From Dorea_A amylophila (GTDB taxonomy: Bacteria; Bacillota; Clostridia; Lachnospirales; Lachnospiraceae), in assembly GCF_025567265.1 (NCBI RefSeq), contig NZ_JAOQJW010000004.1, forward strand, positions 62,001 through 126,000: a DNA stretch of 64,000 nt. Reading direction: 5' to 3'. Shown here in pieces: positions 50,079 through 58,092 of this stretch; the stretch's first letter is position 1, and every line of letters begins with the position of its first letter. The position numbers were made by a program, and so were the translations under genes. The notes beneath the pieces are model-generated. The model was not told the origin of the DNA. It saw nothing but the letters and a program-made list of their open reading frames with translations, and did no database searches.

Positions 50079-50398
50079 AATGTACCTCCTACAATTCCGC
50101 TTGCAATACCTACAAGTTCACGAAGTCTGATAAGTTCTTTTTCAGCTATCTCCTTTCCTTTTACAGTGATAAGATACTCTTTTTTTCTACCTTCACTATC
50201 TCCGAAAAGCTCAATCCATCCCTTTTCCTGCATTGAATTTAATGCACCATATAAAGTGCCTGCTCCCAATGAAAGCCGCCCACCTGTTTTTTCTTCAATG
50301 AACTGCATGACAGCATATCCGTGTTTAGGTGAATAGAGTGAAAGCAAAATATAGAATGTCACTTCTGTGAGTGCACCACTTTTCACATTATCCCTCAT
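50075..50398 (-). CDS. PadR-family transcriptional regulator
   Basis: A 107-residue winged-helix repressor (LTEVTFYILLSLYSPKHGYAVMQFIEEKTGGRLSLGAGTLYGALNSMQEKGWIELFGDSEGRKKEYLITVKGKEIAEKE), the short PadR-s2 type. AAGGAGG lies seven bases before the ATG and is part of a large palindrome upstream, so RBS and operator overlap. It probably represses itself and the DUF2812 gene. Confidence 0.93.
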   Translation of the reverse strand: MRDNVKSGALTEVTFYILLSLYSPKHGYAVMQFIEEKTGGRLSLGAGTLYGALNSMQEKGWIELFGDSEGRKKEYLITVKGKEIAEKELIRLRELVGIASGIVGGTL

Positions 50399-50410
50399 AG
50401 CATCCCCTCC

Positions 50411-50459
50411 TTATTACGGTTACTGTAATAACTATATCAGTAACCGTAATAAAAATCAA
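50411..50459 (-). promoter_or_regulatory. padR promoter with perfect 15-bp inverted operator
   Basis: TTATTACGGTTACTG (50411-50425) and CAGTAACCGTAATAA (50438-50452) are perfect inverted copies 12 bases apart. The minus-strand promoter TTGATT (50454-50459), 17 bases, TATAGT (50431-50436) is embedded in them, so a bound regulator would cover both spacer and start site. Confidence 0.8.
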
Positions 50460-50530
50460 GAGATGTGAAATAAATCTTAATAAGCCGGATAGTATTATAC
50501 TTTTCCTGTTCAGTCCTTTACAACCAATAC

Positions 50531-50905
50531 TTATATATAAAGTATTTCTCTCAACACCATTTCTTCTGCACTGGCTTTTATATTATTCATCAGCCTAACC
50601 CACTTCGTCTGGTTCTGTACCTTTAATTCTTCAGTTACACCCTGTTTTTCTGCCATCTGTTCCATAAGCATTTCCACCTGTTCTCTGCTCTCCTGATCAA
50701 TCTGATTCAGGTGTTCCGTCAGCTTTCCAGTCAACAACAAATATTGATATTTTGCTAATCTGTGTTCCTTCAGAAACTGTTTTCGCAGCATTCCATATTT
50801 CCCATATATCGGTTTTTCTTCATTCAATACCAAATTCGGCAAATAATAATCTCCATGCAAAGTATAGCTTAATCCGTTCTTTTCATCATAAATGTGTGTT
50901 TCCAT
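50531..50905 (-). CDS. TnpV-like transposon-encoded protein
   Basis: A 124-residue protein of the TnpV family found on Tn4451-type and related Firmicutes elements (ISYTLHGDYYLPNL-like start: YDEKNGLSYTLHGDYYLPNLVLNEE, KYGMLRKQFLKEHR, LLTGKLTEHLNQIDQ, EMAEKQGVTEELK-like helix). Its function is unknown. It starts four bases after the relaxase stop, so it is part of the mobilization operon. Confidence 0.88.
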   Translation of the reverse strand: METHIYDEKNGLSYTLHGDYYLPNLVLNEEKPIYGKYGMLRKQFLKEHRLAKYQYLLLTGKLTEHLNQIDQESREQVEMLMEQMAEKQGVTEELKVQNQTKWVRLMNNIKASAEEMVLREILYI

Positions 50906-50909
50906 AATC

Positions 50910-52328
50910 TTATCTCTCCATTTCTCTATTTTTTGATTTAGTTTTCTTACGCTGCTGATTCTCCATCTCGCTTTTTTTCATTCCCCATGCCAATCTTTCA
51001 TGAATATTTCCCTTCGGCATTTGCTCCATCCGTCGCTTTTCTTCCAGGACTTTCTCGTTTTGAATATCCTGCTGTACTGCTGTATCTACAGTTTCTATTC
51101 CAAGAACACGCACAACATGATCATACCTATCAGAAACACCTTGTAATATATCTTTTTCTTCTGACAATTTCTGATTGTCTTTACGTATATCATCCAGTTC
51201 TCTCTGAATAGCATTATATTTCTGTTTCACCTTTTGATATTTTTTCTTCCACCCTTCCACCTCTTTCGTGAGTTCTTTAACCTGAGCCGCCATTACAGCA
51301 ACCTTATTCTTTATTTGAAGAAACAGTGGTTTAATTTTTTTGTCTCGATAGGTTACTGCCCGTTCTAGCGTGCCCGCCTCCGGCAGTAACATTTTAACTG
51401 TTCCATATTCTTTGATTTCTTTGCTCACACTATCCATAATCGGTTGTAGCTGTTCTCTGCGATCTTCCAGGCTTTTTAGTTCTTTTTCTGCGCTCCCTGC
51501 CTTTTGTTCTGCTTCTTGCTTCGCCTTGATTGCCTGTTCCTTATCGTCTTTTAAATTCTGGATATCTGCTCTGGATTCTGCAATTTGTGCTGTTAATTCT
51601 TCTTTTTCAGCAGTTAGATGCTCTTTTTCCTGCTCCAATTCCTGTACTTCCTTTTTCCGTTCTTTTTTCTTGAAGTTATAGACATCCAGATGTTCCTCAT
51701 GAGTACCTTTCTGTTCCCATTCAATTCCATACTGCCTTGCAATCTCTGCCAGTACTTCTTTTTCATGATTTATCCACTGATTCAGCTCCGTATCATGCTT
51801 ATTTCCACCTTGAAATCCAAGACCTTTTAATGCCTGTTTCAGCGAAACTCTGGTATCCATTCCTTTTCCTTTCCAGCCCGTCACATAAGGAATAAAGTCA
51901 ATATGAAGATGTGGAGTAGCCTCATCCTGATGCAAATAGCAACTAAATACCCGAAGTGTCGGATTCCGTTTCTGGAAATCTTTTACATACTCATCCAGTA
52001 CGTTTACAGCCAGATTTCCTGCTTCTGTTCCAACAGCCATATCTTCTCGGTTTCCAATCTGGAAAATCACTTCATGGAACAACTTTTCCTGTTTTCCCTG
52101 CCGGATTTTTTCATAGTAATTTGTAATCTTCCGGTCTTTTCTTTTCCCGGTATTGTATCTCTCCACAGCATCATCAAATAACTCTTTGTAAACTTCTTTC
52201 AGATTTTCATTCTGGTAACAAATATTTAATTGTACTCTGTCTGGGTCTACATTCTCTGCGAAAAACTCTCTCCTGTTATGAGCCAGAGAACCTTTCCCAA
52301 TCATACCGCTAATTGTTCGTTTTATCAT
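50910..52328 (-). CDS. MobL/Pre-type relaxase (plasmid recombination enzyme)
   Basis: A 472-residue MOBV-type relaxase that nicks oriT and pilots the strand during mobilization. The N-terminal catalytic domain (1-225) has SLAHNRREF, the conserved NLE-like stretch, and the metal-binding histidine pair in DEATPHLHIDFIPY (near 150-163). From about 235 to 430 it is a long coiled coil rich in E, K and Q. The start is placed at the ATG at 52328, with GAGGTGAG upstream; nine earlier codons are unlike the family. The oriT candidate lies just upstream. Confidence 0.9.
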   Translation of the reverse strand: MIKRTISGMIGKGSLAHNRREFFAENVDPDRVQLNICYQNENLKEVYKELFDDAVERYNTGKRKDRKITNYYEKIRQGKQEKLFHEVIFQIGNREDMAVGTEAGNLAVNVLDEYVKDFQKRNPTLRVFSCYLHQDEATPHLHIDFIPYVTGWKGKGMDTRVSLKQALKGLGFQGGNKHDTELNQWINHEKEVLAEIARQYGIEWEQKGTHEEHLDVYNFKKKERKKEVQELEQEKEHLTAEKEELTAQIAESRADIQNLKDDKEQAIKAKQEAEQKAGSAEKELKSLEDRREQLQPIMDSVSKEIKEYGTVKMLLPEAGTLERAVTYRDKKIKPLFLQIKNKVAVMAAQVKELTKEVEGWKKKYQKVKQKYNAIQRELDDIRKDNQKLSEEKDILQGVSDRYDHVVRVLGIETVDTAVQQDIQNEKVLEEKRRMEQMPKGNIHERLAWGMKKSEMENQQRKKTKSKNREMER

Positions 52329-52414
52329 AATGTTTCTCACCTCTTTTCTAATCAAGTGCTAGATATGGCACATAATTTTTATTCACGCCAGTAATAGCGA
52401 TATTAAGAAACTTT

Positions 52415-52454
52415 CGCCGGATACGGCGGTTTTGTTACTTTTGTCAAAAGTAAC
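52415..52454. other. Candidate origin of transfer (oriT)
   Basis: Upstream of the relaxase gene are two adjacent perfect hairpins: CGCCG-gata-CGGCG (52415-52428) and a 21-bp palindrome with arms GTTACTTTTG/CAAAAGTAAC around one base (52434-52454). MOBV relaxases nick next to such inverted repeats. The 208-base gap 52356-52563 holds no other feature. Confidence 0.5.
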
Positions 52455-52563
52455 GCAAAAGCACTTTCGACAGCCGTACCGTCCATCAAAAGTACCCTTG
52501 CGCCCTGCCGGGGGCTATTCCTCCCGTTGGTCGGTTCACTCCTGCGTTACTTGTATGGCTGAA

Positions 52564-52791
52564 TTATCCCGGTATCCTTGCCCGGATATATTCCAGATCA
52601 CCACAATACGGTGTTCCTACAAGATACCATTCTCTTGCAGAATTCATTTCCATTCTAGTCTGAACCCATTCATCATCAAGCAACACTTCCAGGCATTCTC
52701 CACAGTGAAATCCTGTATCAATCCATAGATCTGATGATAATAATCCATATCTTTTGTTATAACTGTTATATCCTAATCTTCCTTCTCGCAT
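52564..52791 (-). CDS. DUF5348 family small protein
   Basis: A 75-residue protein of a family typically found beside mobilization genes of Firmicutes elements. Features are YNKRYGLLSSDLWIDTGFHCGECLEVLLDDEWVQTRMEM and a final WYLVGTPYCGDLEYIRARI, with three cysteines. AAAGGAG lies nine bases before the ATG. No function is known. Confidence 0.8.
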   Translation of the reverse strand: MREGRLGYNSYNKRYGLLSSDLWIDTGFHCGECLEVLLDDEWVQTRMEMNSAREWYLVGTPYCGDLEYIRARIPG

Positions 52792-52965
52792 TATGCCATT
52801 CTCCTTTCATTTAGCGTTTCCGCAGGGACGCCCTGAATCAGGGCTCCCTTTTGAAAATTCTCTTCTCCACCAACAAACTCCCGGCTACATCTTACCAGCT
52901 TTCTACTTGTCTGCTATCTACAGGTGCGTGACACGCTCCTGTAATAAAGTAGTCAGAAAGAACCT

Positions 52966-53205
52966 TTACCATCGAAAGTTCTCCGGTATTCCCCGTCTGT
53001 CCAGATATTCCTGCCGGAACTTTTCCCTTTCTTCTTCCGTTGGTGCTGTTTTGGATTTGCTATACACTTCACGATTCACCATTGCATCCAGTTTTTTCTC
53101 CAATCCCAACCGGATTATTTCTTCGCCATCGTAGTTATCCATCAAAAAATATTGCAGGAGTTGAAAAAATAACTCGTATGGAATCTGTACATTTTTATTT
53201 TGCAT
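52966..53205 (-). CDS. Small helical protein of mobile elements ('complexin-2-like')
   Basis: A 79-residue soluble protein starting MQNKNVQIPYELFFQLLQYFLM and continuing as charged helices (EEIIRLGLEKKLDAMVNREVYSKSKTAPTEEEREKFRQEYLDRRG). The start is the ATG at 53205 with AAAGGAG upstream; a longer frame reaching 53307 overlaps the ATPase gene. Similar proteins, often mislabelled complexin-2, accompany RepA-like ATPases on these elements. Function unknown. Confidence 0.75.
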   Translation of the reverse strand: MQNKNVQIPYELFFQLLQYFLMDNYDGEEIIRLGLEKKLDAMVNREVYSKSKTAPTEEEREKFRQEYLDRRGIPENFRW

Positions 53206-53272
53206 CTGTTCTCCTTTCAAGGTGGCAAGATTCCCTCTTCTTAAGAAATGGTAATCTTGCCATCTTCCATTT

Positions 53273-54349
53273 TTATTCTGGCAGCATCCAATACCATTGC
53301 TTTCCACGTTTTACAGAATCAATTTCAAGTTCCCGTTTGGCATTCCATAACGTTTTACTTTTTATTCCTCTGGTTTCGGCTTCTTCTGCAATTTTCTTTT
53401 GAGTCATTCCTCCATTTGCCAGTATTTCAAGGAGAAATTCTTTTGCTTTCCGACTTTTCTGCCCTCTGCCGTCTCCATTAAGAAGTTCATCGGCACTGAT
53501 ATCATATTCTCCAATCCATTCAAAGCCATTATTCTTATCCAGTCTGAATGCAATGGACGTTCCTTCCGGTGCAAGAGAACTCTTCGTATGACATACCACT
53601 CTTACTTCTGGTTCATCTTTCACTCGCCCGACAATCAGGACACTTCTTGCAGCAGCCTGAAAATCAATGGAGCCAAGTCCTCGATAAGAAGATTTGCCGT
53701 TACTGTTTTTGTTCATATGACCGATTAAAATGACTGCACAGTGATATTTTTCTGCCAGCACTGCGACACGCTTCATCAATGGCCTGATCTCATTTGCCCT
53801 GTGCATGTCTACCTCTGCTCCCAGGAATCCCTGAATCGGATCAAGAACAACCATTTTGGCTTTTGTCTGCACGATTGCTTCTTCTAATCTGGCATCTGCC
53901 ATTGTCAGTGGCTGGTCACTGTCATCAATCACCAGCACCCTCGAACAATCTGCACCTGCAGCAAGTAATCTGGGTTTGATAGTATCTCCTAGACCATCTT
54001 CCGCTGTCTGATAAATCACATTTACAGGTGACATAGAAGACTGTTCCTGAATATTATCTTTGGCATCTAGATCTTCATTCTCACTACCGACTTCATCACT
54101 TCGTTTTTCTTTTGTTGTATCAGTAACAGGAAGAATCGGCTCTCCTCTGGTCAGTTTTGCAATAATCTGAAGTACCATTGTTGTCTTTCCTTCTCCTGGA
54201 TCTCCCTGTATAATGGTCACTTTTCCATAAGGAATAAACGGATAAAGCAGCCATTCTACCTGTTCCACCTCTACTGAATCCATATTGATCAGTTTCAGTT
54301 TTGGTTCTATTCTGCAATTCTTAATTTTGTTTTTTTCATTCATATTCAT
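53273..54349 (-). CDS. RepA-like AAA ATPase / helicase
   Basis: A 358-residue RecA-fold ATPase of the hexameric RepA/DnaB-like helicase group. Walker A IIQGDPGEGKTTMVLQI is near residues 45-62, Walker B MVVLDPIQGFLG is further on, and sensor-like VILIGHMNKNSNGKSSYRGLGSIDFQAAARSVL follows. A C-terminal winged helix (AKEFLLEILANGGMTQKKIAEEAETRGIKSKTLWNAKRELEI) could bind DNA. The start is the ATG at 54349 behind GGAGGAG. It probably supports autonomous replication of the excised element. Confidence 0.87.
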   Translation of the reverse strand: MNMNEKNKIKNCRIEPKLKLINMDSVEVEQVEWLLYPFIPYGKVTIIQGDPGEGKTTMVLQIIAKLTRGEPILPVTDTTKEKRSDEVGSENEDLDAKDNIQEQSSMSPVNVIYQTAEDGLGDTIKPRLLAAGADCSRVLVIDDSDQPLTMADARLEEAIVQTKAKMVVLDPIQGFLGAEVDMHRANEIRPLMKRVAVLAEKYHCAVILIGHMNKNSNGKSSYRGLGSIDFQAAARSVLIVGRVKDEPEVRVVCHTKSSLAPEGTSIAFRLDKNNGFEWIGEYDISADELLNGDGRGQKSRKAKEFLLEILANGGMTQKKIAEEAETRGIKSKTLWNAKRELEIDSVKRGKQWYWMLPE

Positions 54350-54518
54350 TCCATCATCTCCTCCTGCCCTTCTGGGCAAGTCTCTGATGAACAGATATTC
54401 GGGAATTGTCGTATTTCTCGATTCGTGATATACTGAATCTGCCAAGATGGTATATCAGTTAATCTGATTATCAGAGAACTTGCTCAGATTATTTATCTGG
54501 GCTTTTTCTTTTGCCTTT

Positions 54519-55604
54519 TCAACATTCATCTCTTTCTTCTCCCAATCCGGTAACTGCATTTTCATTATCCAGCAGATTTGCAATCTTCCTCTGCTGATTT
54601 GGATAAAGATGTCCATAAGTATTCAATGTGATACGAATATCTTTATGACCCAATCTGTCCCGGATCAGTAACGGTTCTACACCTTTCTCAATGAGATAAG
54701 CCACATGACTGTGTCTGAGATCATGCACTCGGATTTTCTTTACTCCTGCCAGTTCAATCTGCCGTTTCATCTTATGCTGTACCGCTTCCTGAACAACTGG
54801 AAACAATCTTTCTGTATCCGGCATTCCGTAGTGACCATCTACAAATTCCTTAATTTCCTCTTTCAAAAATTCTGGAATTTCGATTGTTCGAAAGGACTGT
54901 TTTGTTTTTGGTTCTGTGATAATATCCTGCATTCCTGTTCGGTAATAAGTCTTATTGATACTAAGCTGATTCTTTTCAAAATTGATATCAGCTTTTGTAA
55001 TCGCAAGCAGCTCCCCAATCCTGCACCCAGTCCAGAACAGCATCTCAAATATAAGATAATATCTTGTTCCCGGCTCCATTGTCTGTATAAACTGTTTGTA
55101 CTCGTCCAGTGTCCAGAAGTTCAAACTTCTCGAATCCGAATTTCCCATTCGTTTCACTTTCTTGCATGGATTAACTGGCAAATCATATATTTTAGCTGCA
55201 TGTGTAAACAGACTGGTCAACTGATTCTGAATCATTCTCAGATAAGAATCTGAATATCCTTTTTTCTGAATTTCATTCTGCCACTGAATAATCTGTGAAG
55301 CCTTGATCTCACTCATCATCTGATTTCCAAAGTATGGAACGATATGCTGTTGCATCATATATCTTTTATTTTTGATTGTTCGATCTTTTAGGTCATTCTG
55401 TTTGTCTGAAAAATAAATCTCAATAAAATCGCTCAGTTTCATATCCATACTTCGCTCAGTGCTCAACTTTTTACTTCGTTCAAACTCCAATGCTTCTCGC
55501 TTTGTTTCAAATCCACGCTTTCTGCGTTTTTTCTTCTCACCCATAACATTTGTCTCAAACCACTGGGCTGTCCATTTTTTTGTGTCTTTTTCTCTGTAAG
55601 CCAT
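54519..55604 (-). CDS. Tyrosine recombinase (integrase) of the element
   Basis: A 361-residue integrase. An AP2-like arm-binding N terminus (KKWTAQWFETNVMGEKKKRRKRGFETKREALEFE), a SAM-like core-binding domain (about 60-150) and a catalytic domain follow, with R in FWTGCRIGELLAI, H-x-x-R in VHDLRHSHVAYLI, H in DRLGHKDIRIT and the tyrosine nucleophile in LNTYGHLYPNQ. It would act on the 55-bp tuf repeats. It lies 11 bases after the excisionase-like gene. Confidence 0.96.
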   Translation of the reverse strand: MAYREKDTKKWTAQWFETNVMGEKKKRRKRGFETKREALEFERSKKLSTERSMDMKLSDFIEIYFSDKQNDLKDRTIKNKRYMMQQHIVPYFGNQMMSEIKASQIIQWQNEIQKKGYSDSYLRMIQNQLTSLFTHAAKIYDLPVNPCKKVKRMGNSDSRSLNFWTLDEYKQFIQTMEPGTRYYLIFEMLFWTGCRIGELLAITKADINFEKNQLSINKTYYRTGMQDIITEPKTKQSFRTIEIPEFLKEEIKEFVDGHYGMPDTERLFPVVQEAVQHKMKRQIELAGVKKIRVHDLRHSHVAYLIEKGVEPLLIRDRLGHKDIRITLNTYGHLYPNQQRKIANLLDNENAVTGLGEERDEC

Positions 55605-55615
55605 ATTAATCCTCC

Positions 55616-55810
55616 TTAATTTCCTGCTATTTCATAGCCATACATCTTTTTTGCCCAAAACGCCTTTGGTATTCTTCCAGCCATCGTAATATATCCCTGT
55701 GCAGCCAGTTCCTTATTCATAGCTTTCACCAGTTTATAAGCATAAGATTTTGAGCAGTTTAATTCCTGTGCCACTTCATCAGCACTCATCATATAATTGT
55801 AGCTTGCCAT
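55616..55810 (-). CDS. Excisionase-like small DNA-binding protein
   Basis: A 64-residue MerR/Xis-type winged helix: MMSADEVAQELNCSKSYAYKLVKAMNKELAAQGYITMAGRIPKAFWAKKMYG. Proteins of this size directly upstream of int are usually recombination directionality factors. The RBS is AGGAGG. The divergent XRE gene and shared operator region suggest that the XRE protein holds xis-int silent. Confidence 0.85.
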   Translation of the reverse strand: MASYNYMMSADEVAQELNCSKSYAYKLVKAMNKELAAQGYITMAGRIPKAFWAKKMYGYEIAGN

Positions 55811-55872
55811 ACTGCATCCTCCTTTCCTCTCCAGATACAGAATACGTTTACTGTATTTCTATATCTGTACGA

Positions 55873-56013
55873 TTTTCGTAAATTGATAATATCATGTATT
55901 TATTTCATTGTCAATATTTCGTAAACATATTTTTACGAACTTCGTATATTATTTTCTCTTTATTTTATTCCAGGTCTGTGCTATGATATTCTATAGATTT
56001 ATGTTTTTCGTAA
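55873..56013. promoter_or_regulatory. Cluster of TTTCGTAA operators between xis and the XRE gene
   Basis: The half-site TTTCGTAA recurs at about 55873-55882, 55917-55925 and 56004-56013, with a facing copy TTTACGAA/TTCGTA at 55932-55946. They fill the divergent intergenic region and overlap the likely promoters of both directions. Binding by the XRE regulator at 56043 is the simplest reading. Confidence 0.65.
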
Positions 56014-56042
56014 TTTTGCAATATATGAAAAAGGAGGATTCT

Positions 56043-56525
56043 ATGGGTGACGGTAAAAATTTAAAGAAATATCTTGATGAAAAAGGCACAAATGTCCGTA
56101 AAATTGCAAAGGCAACCGGAATCAGTGCCACAACCTTATATTCAATTATTCAAAAAGATTCCAATATTCGATTTGATTTTGCTTTAAGACTTGCAAATGA
56201 ATTACAAATTGATGTGAATGAGATATGTTCTGCCAGTCCATTTTCTGGCACAATTAAGGAAGAAGAGATTTATCCTACACTTCCAGACGGTTTGAACGGA
56301 GCATTAGACGCAAGCCGTGTAAAGACTTATTTAAAAAATTCTATGTACCCGTTGATGTATCTTTTCGGTAAGAACAGTATGCCTGATGTAGATAATCTGC
56401 TCACATCGTTCTATCAGCTTGATGATGAAGCCAGACAGGAAGTTGTGGAAACGATCCGTCTGAAACTGCAATATCATCGTGATCCGGAACGTGCTGAACA
56501 GATCAAACAGATCAAAGGCTGGTAA
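56043..56525 (+). CDS. XRE-family regulator of the element
   Basis: A 160-residue repressor-like protein. The HTH domain (LKKYLDEKGTNVRKIAKATGISATTLYSIIQKDSNIRFDFALRLANELQIDVNEIC, residues 7-62) precedes a C-terminal helical part (LLTSFYQLDDEARQEVVETIRLKLQYHRDPERAEQIKQIKGW). The ATG at 56043 follows AAGGAGG by six bases; the longer frame to 55908 covers promoter sequence. It is divergent from xis-int and probably controls excision. Confidence 0.9.
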   Translation: MGDGKNLKKYLDEKGTNVRKIAKATGISATTLYSIIQKDSNIRFDFALRLANELQIDVNEICSASPFSGTIKEEEIYPTLPDGLNGALDASRVKTYLKNSMYPLMYLFGKNSMPDVDNLLTSFYQLDDEARQEVVETIRLKLQYHRDPERAEQIKQIKGW

Positions 56526-56532
56526 AAAAATT

Positions 56533-56571
56533 ACTCCTGTGAATAGCAAATATTCGCAGGAGTTTCTTTTT
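56533..56571 (+). terminator. Terminator after the XRE gene
   Basis: ACTCCTG-t-GAATA pairs with TATTC-g-CAGGAGT and is followed by TTTCTTTTT. Confidence 0.85.
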
Positions 56572-56589
56572 GGCACCGTTTTGGCACCG
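56570..56589 (+). repeat. Right arm repeat of the element
   Basis: Exact copy of the 20-base sequence at 47670-47689, in the same orientation, 195 bases inside the right attachment site. Confidence 0.7.
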
Positions 56590-56695
56590 CTAGACTGATT
56601 TTTCAATTTTAAATTTATCCGTATTTCATCTTTCTGATAAACGTTTCACTGTTTCTAATCTGATAATTTTACAAACAATTCTTTTCTTAGAGTAC

Positions 56696-56728
56696 AGAAA
56701 AACCCCAGAAACACAAGGTTTCTGGGGT
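56696..56728 (-). terminator. Element-supplied terminator of tuf
   Basis: ACCCCAGAAAC pairs perfectly with GTTTCTGGGGT around five bases; on the minus strand T5 follows. It lies between the tuf stop and the element genes and replaces the displaced terminator at 47437-47480. Confidence 0.85.
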
Positions 56729-56783
56729 ATCTTACGTTTGGACACAACGTTATCTTACGATAACAAATCTATATTCAGATTGT

Positions 56784-56838
56784 ATTACTCGATGATTGTA
56801 GCAACACGTCCTGATCCTACAGTACGTCCACCTTCACG
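56784..56838 (-). repeat. Right attachment site within the tuf 3' end
   Basis: This is the 55-bp repeat identical to 47514-47568. It includes the tuf stop codon and final codons (EGGRTVGSGRVATIIE). Confidence 0.93.
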
Positions 56839-57978
56839 GATAGCGAAACGAAGTCCCTGCTCCATAGCAACTGGGTGAATCAGTTCGATTGTCATTTCTA
56901 CGTTGTCACCAGGCATGCACATTTCAACACCTTCTGGAAGTTCGCAAACACCTGTAACGTCTGTTGTTCTGAAGTAGAACTGTGGACGATAGTTGTTGAA
57001 GAATGGAGTATGACGTCCACCTTCATCTTTTGTCAGAACGTAAACCTGAGCTGTGAATTTGTGATGGCATGTTACTGAACCTGGTTTACAAAGAACCTGT
57101 CCTCTTTCGATTTCTGTTCTCTGGATACCACGAAGAAGAGCACCGATGTTGTCACCAGCCTGAGCTTCATCAAGAAGTTTACGGAACATTTCAACACCTG
57201 TTACAACTGTCTTCTTAGTCTCTTCGTGAATACCAACGATTTCTACTTCGTCAGATACATGAAGAACACCACGCTCTACTCTACCTGTAGCAACTGTACC
57301 ACGTCCTGTGATAGAGAATACGTCCTCTACTGGCATAAGGAATGGCTTATCTGTATCACGCTCTGGATCTGGGATATAAGAATCTACAGCATCCATGAGT
57401 TCCATGATCTTGTCTCCCCACTCTGAGTTAGGATCTTCAAGAGCTTTAAGAGCTGATCCCTGGATGATTGGAGTATCATCTCCTGGGAATTCATACTCGT
57501 CAAGGAGTTCACGGATTTCCATTTCTACTAATTCAAGAAGTTCGTCATCGTCAACCATATCACATTTGTTCATGAATACAACGATGTAAGGAACACCTAC
57601 CTGACGAGAAAGCAGGATGTGCTCTCTTGTCTGAGCCATAACACCATCAGTAGCAGCTACAACAAGGATAGCTCCATCCATCTGAGCAGCTCCTGTAATC
57701 ATGTTCTTTACGTAGTCAGCATGTCCTGGGCAGTCAACGTGTGCATAATGACGTTTCTCTGTCTGGTACTCAACGTGAGCTGTAGAAATTGTGATACCAC
57801 GTTCTCTCTCTTCTGGAGCTTTATCGATATCTTCAAAGTTCTCTGCTGTGTTTCCTGGTACTCTTGCTGCAAGTGTCTTTGTGATAGCAGCTGTAAGAGT
57901 TGTTTTACCGTGGTCAACGTGACCGATAGTACCGATATTACAATGCGGTTTTGTTCTTTCAAATTTAGCTTTAGCCAT
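56785..57978 (-). CDS. tuf: Elongation factor Tu
   Basis: A 397-residue GTPase that brings aminoacyl-tRNA to the ribosome. G1 GHVDHGKTT, G2 RGITI, G3 DCPGHADY, G4 NKCD, and domains II and III are intact. The start is the ATG at 57978 (MAKAKFERTKPH) with AAGGAGG upstream. It is the last gene of the rpsL-rpsG-fusA-tuf operon. Its 3' end is the integration site of the 9.27-kb element; the coding sequence remains whole. Confidence 0.98.
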   Translation of the reverse strand: MAKAKFERTKPHCNIGTIGHVDHGKTTLTAAITKTLAARVPGNTAENFEDIDKAPEERERGITISTAHVEYQTEKRHYAHVDCPGHADYVKNMITGAAQMDGAILVVAATDGVMAQTREHILLSRQVGVPYIVVFMNKCDMVDDDELLELVEMEIRELLDEYEFPGDDTPIIQGSALKALEDPNSEWGDKIMELMDAVDSYIPDPERDTDKPFLMPVEDVFSITGRGTVATGRVERGVLHVSDEVEIVGIHEETKKTVVTGVEMFRKLLDEAQAGDNIGALLRGIQRTEIERGQVLCKPGSVTCHHKFTAQVYVLTKDEGGRHTPFFNNYRPQFYFRTTDVTGVCELPEGVEMCMPGDNVEMTIELIHPVAMEQGLRFAIREGGRTVGSGRVATIIE

Positions 57979-58092
57979 TTTGAATATCCTCCTTAATTTA
58001 GTGCCATATGGCATATTAACAAATTGTTCGTTTGCTCGGCTACATTTGATTATATTTCAAATGTAGCACTTTTTCAAGCGTTTTATAAATAA

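Larger units (their letters stand above)
47514..56838. mobile_element. Integrative mobilizable element inserted at the 3' end of tuf
   Basis: A 9.27-kb element bounded by exact 55-bp direct repeats. The integrase and excisionase-like genes lie at the tuf-proximal end. Transfer and replication functions are a MobL-type relaxase, a RepA-like ATPase and an oriT candidate. No type IV secretion genes are present, so movement would need a helper. Cargo is a type I toxin-antitoxin locus, an XRE regulator, and a PadR/DUF2812 pair. The integrated copy restores tuf, with its last codons supplied by the element's att core. Confidence 0.9.

Noticed and set aside
53206..53307. N-terminal extension of the small complexin-like protein
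   Set aside because: The extension overlaps the end of the ATPase gene and the ATG at 53205 has AAAGGAG at proper spacing.
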